This document shows positions 1-3,567 of a stretch of 6,145 nucleotides of DNA, in pieces (within the stretch, counting starts at the first letter, position 1; every line of letters begins with the position of its first letter). Source of the DNA: Clostridiales bacterium. Lineage in GTDB: Bacteria; Bacillota; Clostridia; Lachnospirales; Lachnospiraceae. The translations under genes were made by a program, and so were the position numbers. The stretch is from NCBI GenBank assembly GCA_020859965.1, contig JAJBVF010000542.1, positions 1 to 6,145 on the forward strand, given 5' to 3'. Under the pieces are notes generated by a model. That model did not search any database. It saw only the letters and a program-made list of their open reading frames with translations, and was not told the DNA's origin.

Positions 1-118
1 CATCCGTCAGAGTAACGATCGTATTATTGAAGGATGACTTGATATGTGCCTGTCCGCGCTCGACGTTTTTCTTTACACGTCTTTTTGTCACTTTTTTCGT
101 AACTTTTTTAGCTGCCAT
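1..118 (-). CDS. rpsK: 30S ribosomal protein S11 (uS11), N-terminal part, cut by window edge
   Basis: Small-subunit protein of the 30S platform, in a family that helps shape the mRNA exit region of the ribosome. Only the first 39 codons are present; the gene runs off the left end. The visible protein starts MAAKKVTKKVTKRR, a basic tail, and continues into GQAHIKSSFNNTIVTLTD, the well-conserved start of the S11 core. The ATG at 118-116 is the only suitable start. Its ribosome binding site is weak: the best match is CAGG about 11 bases upstream, unlike the strong GGAGG sites of its neighbours. It lies 69 bases downstream of rpsM, and the two are normally co-transcribed with rpsD, rpoA and rplQ in the alpha operon. 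The identity is clear despite the truncation. Confidence 0.95.
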   Translation of the reverse strand, partial: MAAKKVTKKVTKRRVKKNVERGQAHIKSSFNNTIVTLTD

Positions 119-156
119 ATCTGAATTAACCTGCTTTCTTCTAAAAATAATGCTTT

Positions 157-186
157 CAGATCTCTGTCACAATCCTGTTTGATCTG
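157..186 (-). other. Small inverted repeat in the rpsM-rpsK spacer
   Basis: CAGATC at 157-162 and GATCTG at 181-186 form a 6-bp perfect inverted repeat with an 18-base loop, just after the rpsM stop. No T-run follows on the transcribed strand, so it is not a terminator. It may be chance or a weak RNA stem ahead of the poor rpsK ribosome binding site. Confidence 0.25.
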
Positions 187-187
187 A

Positions 188-556
188 TTATTTCTTCTTG
201 TTCGCTACTGTTCTCTTCGGTCCCTTACGCGTTCTTGCATTATTCTTTGTATGCTGTCCGCGAACCGGGAGTCCTCTCCTGTGACGAATGCCTCTGTAGC
301 ATCCAATTTCCTGAAGTCTCTTGATATTGAGCGCGGTCTCTCTTCTGAGATCACCTTCCACCATGTAGTGCTCGCTGACAACATCCTGAATTCTTCTTAC
401 TTCTTCATCTGTCAAATCTCTGACGCGAGTGTCAGGATTTACATTCGCTGCGGCAAGAATCTTGTTTGAACTTGTTCTACCAATACCATAGATGTAAGTC
501 AAACCGATTTCCACGCGTTTTTCTCTTGGTAAATCTACACCAGAAATACGTGCCAT
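188..556 (-). CDS. rpsM: 30S ribosomal protein S13 (uS13)
   Basis: Protein of the 30S head that contacts 16S rRNA, the P-site tRNA and the 50S subunit through intersubunit bridges. The 122-residue length is normal for bacterial S13. The N-terminus ARISGVDLPREKRVEIGLTY and the GIGRTSSNKIL helix-turn region are typical. The S13 signature lies near residues 89-113 (GIRHRRGLPVRGQHTKNNA), followed by a lysine-rich tail that reaches towards the P site. The ATG at 556-554 follows a GGAGG site (566-570 on the plus strand) with a 9-base spacer. The gene is separated from rpmJ by an unusually long 433-base spacer with several hairpins, which may carry control elements for rpsM and the genes after it. 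Confidence 0.98.
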   Translation of the reverse strand: MARISGVDLPREKRVEIGLTYIYGIGRTSSNKILAAANVNPDTRVRDLTDEEVRRIQDVVSEHYMVEGDLRRETALNIKRLQEIGCYRGIRHRRGLPVRGQHTKNNARTRKGPKRTVANKKK

Positions 557-596
557 GTGTCTGTTCCTCCAATTTTTAAATAGATCTTGTTTCTAA

Positions 597-658
597 CTGG
601 GGCAGTCATAGCCGCCCAGCCGTCATACGACGACCTTTCCGACTCATTAAGCTATGAC
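597..658 (-). promoter_or_regulatory. Two mutually exclusive RNA stems just upstream of rpsM
   Basis: GTCATAGC at 605-612 pairs perfectly with GCTATGAC at 651-658, enclosing a small hairpin CGTC/GACG (621-624/629-632) with a 4-base loop. Alternatively CTGGG at 597-601 pairs with CCCAG at 615-619. The second stem overlaps the 605-612 arm, so both cannot form at once. The structure ends about 26 bases before the rpsM ribosome binding site. Such an arrangement suits a translation-control leader, but function is inferred only from pairing. Confidence 0.4.
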
Positions 659-667
659 ACAATCTCC

Positions 668-685
668 GCAGCCCATATTGGCTGC
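668..685 (-). other. Short hairpin in the rpmJ-rpsM spacer
   Basis: GCAGCC at 668-673 and GGCTGC at 680-685 form a 6-bp GC-rich stem with a 6-base loop. No T-run follows in the direction of transcription. It sits between the large 731-770 hairpin and the alternative stems at 597-658. Confidence 0.35.
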
Positions 686-730
686 CCGGATGGATCTGTC
701 TTGCGCGGCATGTACAGTAATAATTCTTTA

Positions 731-770
731 CGCAGACAATCTCATCAGTTTAGCAGATGCATTGTCTGCG
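731..770 (-). other. Perfect 10-bp inverted repeat (large hairpin)
   Basis: CGCAGACAAT at 731-740 is the exact reverse complement of ATTGTCTGCG at 761-770. Inside the 20-base loop CATC (743-746) can pair with GATG (756-759), lengthening the stem across a small internal loop. It is the longest perfect stem in the rpmJ-rpsM spacer. What follows in the transcribed direction is TAAAGAATTATT, not a U-tract, which argues against a terminator. Confidence 0.5.
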
Positions 771-775
771 TGATC

Positions 776-801
776 ATTTCCGCGGCGGTTCGTGCGGAAA
801 T
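776..801 (-). other. Perfect 8-bp hairpin next to the 10-bp hairpin
   Basis: ATTTCCGC at 776-783 pairs exactly with GCGGAAAT at 794-801 around a 10-base loop. It comes 5 bases before the 731-770 hairpin in the transcribed strand, so the two would form a tandem pair in the RNA. No terminator features. Confidence 0.45.
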
Positions 802-953
802 CCGTACTGCCATATCCTGTGCCGGTATTAAAAGCAATATCGCAACGAAATAAATCCGGACTATCTATATATAAGAGTCATGCCTGTCCGCCTCTGCAAA
901 TCCTTTCGCAGACGCTCGCAGCCACTCGTTTATTCCATCGTTATATTGTTCTT

Positions 954-974
954 CGACAGCATCTCACTCTGTCG
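954..974 (-). other. Hairpin just after the rpmJ stop codon
   Basis: CGACAG (954-959) and CTGTCG (969-974) form a 6-bp stem with a 9-base loop, 15 bases after the rpmJ stop. It is followed by AAGAACAATATAACG, which has no U-tract. It could stabilise a 3' end or be part of the long leader of rpsM; it is not a classic terminator. Confidence 0.35.
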
Positions 975-989
975 GTTCCGCCAAGTGTG

Positions 990-1103
990 TTAGCCCTGTC
1001 TCTGCTTATGCTTCGGGTTCTCGCAGATAATCATAATTCTGCCTTTCCTCTTGATGACCTTACACTTCTCGCAGATGGGTTTCACTGATGATCTAACCTT
1101 CAT
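990..1103 (-). CDS. rpmJ: 50S ribosomal protein L36 (bL36), zinc-binding type
   Basis: The smallest protein of the large subunit, 37 residues, which binds 23S rRNA near the peptidyl transferase region. The sequence MKVRSSVKPICEKC is diagnostic. The zinc ligands C11, C14, C27 and H32 are all present, so this is the zinc-containing (C+) form rather than the cysteine-free paralogue some bacteria use under zinc limitation. The ATG at 1103-1101 is set by an excellent AAAGGAGG site 7 bases upstream. The reading frame stays open further upstream (an in-frame ATG at 1148-1146 would add 15 basic residues), but that extension runs through the ribosome binding site and exceeds the family length. A promoter and terminator-like hairpin precede the gene, so its expression may be partly independent of infA. 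Confidence 0.97.
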   Translation of the reverse strand: MKVRSSVKPICEKCKVIKRKGRIMIICENPKHKQRQG

Positions 1104-1110
1104 GGTTAAT

Positions 1111-1118
1111 CCTCCTTT
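1111..1118 (-). promoter_or_regulatory. Strong ribosome binding site of rpmJ
   Basis: AAAGGAGG on the transcribed strand, 7 bases before the ATG at 1103-1101. It decides the start of rpmJ against the longer in-frame open reading frame. Confidence 0.9.
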
Positions 1119-1135
1119 CCCCTTCTTAAAGCTCC

Positions 1136-1156
1136 GCTTTTTGGGCATAAAAAAGC
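1136..1156 (-). promoter_or_regulatory. Possible antiterminator stem in the rpmJ leader
   Basis: On the transcribed strand GCTTTTT (1156-1150) pairs perfectly with AAAAAGC (1142-1136) around a 7-base loop. This stem uses the 3' arm and U-tract of the terminator hairpin at 1149-1171, so both cannot form together. The same AAAAAGC, extended to CAAAAAGC (1143-1136), can also pair over 8 bp with GCTTTTTG near the predicted transcript 5' end (1182-1175). Function is inferred from pairing only. Confidence 0.4.
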
Positions 1157-1171
1157 ACAGAGATAGTGCCT
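1149..1171 (-). terminator. Rho-independent terminator or attenuator between infA and rpmJ
   Basis: On the transcribed strand AGGCAC (1171-1166) pairs with GTGCTT (1158-1153), with one G-U pair, around a 7-base loop. The 3' arm runs into six T residues (1154-1149). This is the only hairpin in the window with a good U-tract. It lies downstream of the promoter at 1189-1217 and upstream of rpmJ, so it would end both read-through from infA and the short transcript from that promoter (about 34 bases) unless antitermination occurs. The stem is short, so termination is probably partial. Confidence 0.6.
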
Positions 1172-1188
1172 CCGCAAAAAGCTTTGTT

Positions 1189-1217
1189 ATTATACCATGC
1201 ATATGCATGGAATGCAA
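1189..1217 (-). promoter_or_regulatory. Sigma-A-type promoter upstream of rpmJ
   Basis: On the transcribed strand a perfect TATAAT (-10, 1194-1189) is preceded by TTGCAT (-35, 1217-1212) with an optimal 17-base spacer. The -35 matches the consensus TTGACA at only three of six positions (TTG). The expected start is near 1183-1182. The spacer contains a perfect 16-bp palindrome, listed separately. The promoter lies 8 bases after the infA stop and would serve rpmJ, rpsM, rpsK and the genes beyond. Confidence 0.7.
1195..1210. repeat. Perfect 16-bp palindrome inside the promoter spacer (possible operator)
   Basis: CCATGCATATGCATGG reads identically on both strands and fills 16 of the 17 bases between the -35 and -10 boxes. 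A dimeric DNA-binding protein bound here would block RNA polymerase. No matching second copy was noticed in the window. The regulator, if any, cannot be named from the sequence. Confidence 0.6.
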
Positions 1218-1225
1218 GTATTTTT

Positions 1226-1444
1226 TTATTTATCTCTCCAGATGATTCTTCCCTTTGTAAGGTCATAAGGTGACAGTTCAATCGTCACTTTATCTCCGGG
1301 AAGAATACGGATAAAATTCATGCGCAGCTTACCGCTGATATGTGCAAGCACCACATGCTTATTCTCCAGCTCAACGCGAAACATCGCGTTTGGGAGTTTC
1401 TCGATGACTTTTCCTTCTACTTCAATGACATCTGCCTTAGACAT
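1226..1444 (-). CDS. infA: Translation initiation factor IF-1
   Basis: IF-1 binds the 30S A site during initiation and works with IF-2 and IF-3. The protein has 72 residues, the standard length, and forms a single S1-like OB fold. The sequence MSKADVIEVEGKVIEKLPNA, the central HISGKLRMNFIRILPGDKV (residues 35-53) and the end LSPYDLTKGRIIWRDK are textbook. The start at 1444-1442 has GGAGG 5 bases upstream; an in-frame ATG at 1456-1454 overlaps that site and is rejected. infA follows the KOW gene by 80 bases and precedes rpmJ by 122 bases, the latter gap holding a promoter and a terminator-like hairpin. Confidence 0.98.
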   Translation of the reverse strand: MSKADVIEVEGKVIEKLPNAMFRVELENKHVVLAHISGKLRMNFIRILPGDKVTIELSPYDLTKGRIIWRDK

Positions 1445-1449
1445 ATATA

Positions 1450-1454
1450 CCTCC
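1450..1454 (-). promoter_or_regulatory. Ribosome binding site that fixes the infA start
   Basis: GGAGG on the transcribed strand, 5 bases before the ATG at 1444-1442. The upstream in-frame ATG (1456-1454) shares bases with this motif, so the 72-residue IF-1 is preferred over the 76-residue reading. Confidence 0.85.
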
Positions 1455-1524
1455 ATGACTACTTTTGTGGGCTTTTAAGGTTCTACTCATTTAATTTTCA
1501 CAGCTGTTCCGGATCCGCCATACT

Positions 1525-1857
1525 TCATTGCCGGTAATTTGCGGCATAGCTCTTCAGAATTTTCCGAATATGTGCATCAAGTGTAATTTCTTTCATCTGG
1601 GCCAGCAAATTTTCCGGAAGATGTGTAATCACCTGGACATGTTTTCTTTTCTTCTTTTTCGGGTGTTCCAGCGTACGGCGTTTACCATCCGCCAACAGAA
1701 AATATGTGTCACTTTCTTTTTCAATCCATTCTGTGCGAGCCGGAATCCCTGGCGTCCCCTGATCCGAATCTGAGGTCTCATCCAGTATCACATACAGAGT
1801 TCCTTTATCATGCCCGGCCAGAGATATCGCCAGCATTCTCGATGTCCAGACCTTCAT
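1525..1857 (-). CDS. KOW-domain RNA-binding protein (L14e/L6e/L27e-like), function unknown
   Basis: A 110-residue protein of the small KOW-domain family found between map and infA in many Clostridia; its cellular role is not established. The KOW core is at about residues 13-26 (LAGHDKGTLYVILD), including the invariant-type glycine in DKG. A basic stretch PKKKKRKHVQVI follows at 66-77, consistent with RNA binding, and the C-terminal third (LPENLLAQMKEITLDAHIRK) looks helical. KOW domains of this type occur in archaeal and eukaryotic L14e/L27e proteins. The ATG at 1857-1855 has only a weak ribosome binding site (AAAGG 13 bases away, AGG at 3); an alternative M8 would leave too little sequence before the KOW strand. 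The operon position suggests a role at the ribosome, which is inference. Confidence 0.88.
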   Translation of the reverse strand: MKVWTSRMLAISLAGHDKGTLYVILDETSDSDQGTPGIPARTEWIEKESDTYFLLADGKRRTLEHPKKKKRKHVQVITHLPENLLAQMKEITLDAHIRKILKSYAANYRQ

Positions 1858-1904
1858 GTCCTGTCTGCCTTTCTGTTATTTTCTGTTCGCCGCCTCATTC
1901 AGAA

Positions 1905-1980
1905 TAACCGGCACGGATGATAACGTTGTAATCTTTATCCGCATCCGGCTGTGCTTACAGATTCTTTGATGCTCCGGTTA
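1905..1980 (-). other. Nested stem structure spanning the map stop codon and map-KOW spacer
   Basis: TAACCGG at 1905-1911 pairs with CCGGTTA at 1974-1980; the outer arm includes the TAA stop of map. Inside it, on the transcribed strand, CGGATG (1947-1942), a 3-base bulge and ATAA pair with TTAT and CATCCG (1919-1914) around an 11-base loop. The stem is followed by TTCTGAATG, not a U-tract, so it is not a good terminator. It may be an mRNA stability or processing element before the weakly initiated KOW gene. Confidence 0.45.
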
Positions 1981-2733
1981 AACCGTCAGTGAAAGGATCT
2001 CCGGTTCTCCGTCCGTGATCAGAATCGTATTCTCATAATGAGCTGCAATACTGCCATCCTCTGTCACCACAGTCCAGTCGTCGTCAAGCCATTCCACATC
2101 CGGACGTCCGGCTGCGATCATTGGCTCAATCGCCAGCGTCATTCCCTTCATCAGGCGGATTCCCCTGCTTCTCTGTCTGAAATTGGGAATCTGCGGATCC
2201 TCATGAAGTGCATGCCCAATCCCATGTCCTACCAGATCACGCACTACTCCATAACCAAACGATTCCGCATAATCACCAATCGCCGCAGATATTTCATGAA
2301 GTCTGTGTCCTTCCTTTGCGAAAGCGATTCCCTTATAAAAGCTCTCTCTGGTCACATCAATCAGTTTTTGTGCTTCCGGCGAGATCTGCCCCACTCCATA
2401 TGTGCGTGCAGCATCCGAATGCATTCCTTTATAAATCAGGCCCGCATCAATACTCACAATATCGCCTTCGTGCAGGATCCTGCCTTTTTTCGGAATTCCG
2501 TGTACGACTTCATCATTGATCGATATACAGAAGGACGCCGGAAAGCCATTATAATTCAGGAAATTCGGTACGCATCCAAAGCTTCGGATCACACGCTCTC
2601 CGATTTTATCCAGTTCATAGGTAGATATTCCCGGGCGTATCGCGTCAGCAAGCTCATTGTGTACAATATTCAGAAGTCTGCCGGCTTCCCTCATCAATTC
2701 AATCTCATGCTCCGATTTGATCGTTACAGCCAT
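1978..2733 (-). CDS. map: Type I methionine aminopeptidase
   Basis: Removes the N-terminal methionine from new proteins when the second residue is small, acting near the ribosome exit in the cytosol. The 251-residue protein is a class-I enzyme without extra domains. All five metal ligands are visible: D96 (VSIDAGL), D107 (HSDAART), H170 (VGHGIGHALHEDP), E203 (AIEPM) and E234 (HYENT). The substrate-contacting histidines H78 (VVHGIP) and H177 are also present. The numbering is one less than in the E. coli enzyme. The start at 2733-2731 has GGAGG 6 bases upstream; the open frame continues 13 codons upstream into adk, but that would bury the ribosome binding site. The start is separated by one base from the adk stop, which implies translational coupling. 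Confidence 0.97.
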   Translation of the reverse strand: MAVTIKSEHEIELMREAGRLLNIVHNELADAIRPGISTYELDKIGERVIRSFGCVPNFLNYNGFPASFCISINDEVVHGIPKKGRILHEGDIVSIDAGLIYKGMHSDAARTYGVGQISPEAQKLIDVTRESFYKGIAFAKEGHRLHEISAAIGDYAESFGYGVVRDLVGHGIGHALHEDPQIPNFRQRSRGIRLMKGMTLAIEPMIAAGRPDVEWLDDDWTVVTEDGSIAAHYENTILITDGEPEILSLTV

Positions 2734-2734
2734 T

Positions 2735-3379
2735 TCACGCCTCCAGAATCCTGACGATTGCAGCAAATACATCGTTCATATCCTGCGTGCCATCCACTGT
2801 CTTTAAGATCTTCTGCCCATCGTAAAAGTCGATCAGCGGCTGCGTCTGTTCGTGGTAAACGCTCAGTCTCTTCTGCACAGTCTCAGGCTTATCATCATCC
2901 CGCAGGATGAGAGTTTCGCCACAGGTTTCACAGGTATCTCCCGTCTTTGACGGATTATATATAATATGATATGTTGCGCCGCATCCGGTACAGGTTCTTC
3001 TGCCCGACATTCTTGCGACGATATTTTCATCCGGCACATCTACATTAATTGCATAGTCAAGGCGGTCTCCCCGAGCTTCCAGAGCGGCTGCCAGTGCTTC
3101 TGCCTGAGGAATCGTACGCGGAAATCCATCAAGAATACAGCCTTTTTTGCAGTCATCCTGCGACAGACGATCAATTACCAGATCAACTGTCAGTTCATCC
3201 GGTACGAGCAGACCCTGATCCATATATTCTTTCGCTTTTTTCCCGAGTTCTGTCCCGTTTTTAATATTCATACGGAAAATGTCACCGGAGGAGATATGCG
3301 GAATCTCATACTTCGCCGCTATCATTTTCGCCTGTGTTCCTTTTCCGGCGCCTGGTGCACCCAACATAACAATTTTCAT
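2735..3379 (-). CDS. adk: Adenylate kinase, zinc-lid type
   Basis: Catalyses ATP + AMP to 2 ADP and maintains adenylate balance in the cytosol. The 214-residue length fits the long bacterial form. The P-loop GAPGAGKGT is at residues 7-15, the AMP-binding segment around SSGDIFR (30-36) and the DGFPRT motif at 84-89. The lid carries CTGC (130-133) and CETC (150-153), so C130, C133, C150 and C153 form a structural zinc site as in Bacillus and other Gram-positive enzymes. The ATG at 3379-3377 follows GAGG with a 7-base spacer. adk is preceded by a 188-base spacer with hairpins and overlaps the map ribosome binding site in its last codons. Strong identification. Confidence 0.98.
   Translation of the reverse strand: MKIVMLGAPGAGKGTQAKMIAAKYEIPHISSGDIFRMNIKNGTELGKKAKEYMDQGLLVPDELTVDLVIDRLSQDDCKKGCILDGFPRTIPQAEALAAALEARGDRLDYAINVDVPDENIVARMSGRRTCTGCGATYHIIYNPSKTGDTCETCGETLILRDDDKPETVQKRLSVYHEQTQPLIDFYDGQKILKTVDGTQDMNDVFAAIVRILEA
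2740..2744 (-). promoter_or_regulatory. Ribosome binding site of map inside the end of adk
   Basis: GGAGG on the transcribed strand lies within the last adk codons, 6 bases before the map ATG. It fixes the 251-residue start of map and implies coupled translation of adk and map. Confidence 0.85.
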
Positions 3380-3461
3380 TTTAATACCTCACTTATTCCT
3401 GTCCGGCATGCCAGCATTGCAGACAGCAACCACCTGTAAATGCGGATATGGCAGCCAGATG

Positions 3462-3482
3462 AAAACCCCTATAAGCGGTTTT
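3462..3482 (-). terminator. Degenerate terminator-like hairpin between secY and adk
   Basis: On the transcribed strand AAAACC (3482-3477) pairs with GGTTTT (3467-3462); a G-G mismatch at 3476/3468 interrupts the stem, and C-G and T-A pairs close a 3-base loop. The A-run/T-run shape resembles a bidirectional terminator, but the four T residues are followed by C and the stem is broken. It would at most attenuate transcription into adk. It directly follows the 3483-3546 hairpin. Confidence 0.4.
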
Positions 3483-3546
3483 AGTGTACCCTCATCTCAC
3501 TGTCAGATGTCCGTTCGGATATCCTGCAGCTAAATGAGGGTACACT
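3483..3546 (-). repeat. 64-base hairpin with perfect 13-bp terminal inverted repeats
   Basis: AGTGTACCCTCAT at 3483-3495 is the exact reverse complement of 3534-3546. The 38-base interior folds again: 3500-3512 pairs imperfectly with 3517-3529 around the 4-base loop GAAC/GTTC. The whole unit is therefore a long stem with an internal loop. It lies 21 bases after the secY stop. No flanking target duplication is obvious. It could be an RNA control or stability element of the secY-adk message, or a small dispersed palindromic repeat; one window cannot separate these. Confidence 0.6.
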
Positions 3547-3567
3547 TATCCATTTCGATTCCCCCGA

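Larger units (their letters stand above)
557..989 (-). other. 433-base gene-free spacer between rpmJ and rpsM, rich in inverted repeats
   Basis: No credible coding region was found on either strand. Reading in the direction of transcription, the spacer holds a series of perfect inverted repeats: 974-969/959-954 (6 bp), 801-794/783-776 (8 bp), 770-761/740-731 (10 bp), 685-680/673-668 (6 bp) and 658-651/612-605 (8 bp with an inner hairpin). None is followed by a convincing T-run, so they do not look like terminators. TATA-rich stretches occur (for example 867-874), but none has a good -35 at the right distance. The likely role, by inference, is a structured 5' leader of rpsM or an RNA processing region. 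In many Firmicutes rpmJ and rpsM are much closer together. Confidence 0.6.

Noticed and set aside
587..853. Plus-strand open frame of 88 codons in the rpmJ-rpsM spacer
   Set aside because: It has no recognisable domain, no convincing ribosome binding site, biased and low-complexity composition, and lies opposite to the operon across hairpin-forming DNA.
861..899. Possible promoter in the rpmJ-rpsM spacer (TTGCAG at 899-894 with a TATATA-like stretch near 874-868)
   Set aside because: The spacing is 19-20 bases and the -10 match is poor; AT-rich sequence alone explains it. It remains a weak possibility only.
1226..1456. Longer IF-1 start at 1456
   Set aside because: That ATG overlaps the GGAGG motif that serves the start at 1444, and the longer protein would exceed the family length.
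2038..2754. Long plus-strand open frame (238 codons) opposite map
   Set aside because: It is antisense to a fully conserved methionine aminopeptidase; its product has no recognisable motifs.
1978..2772. Longer methionine aminopeptidase start at 2772
   Set aside because: It would overlap adk by 38 bases and place the good ribosome binding site inside the coding region; the 251-residue start aligns with known enzymes.
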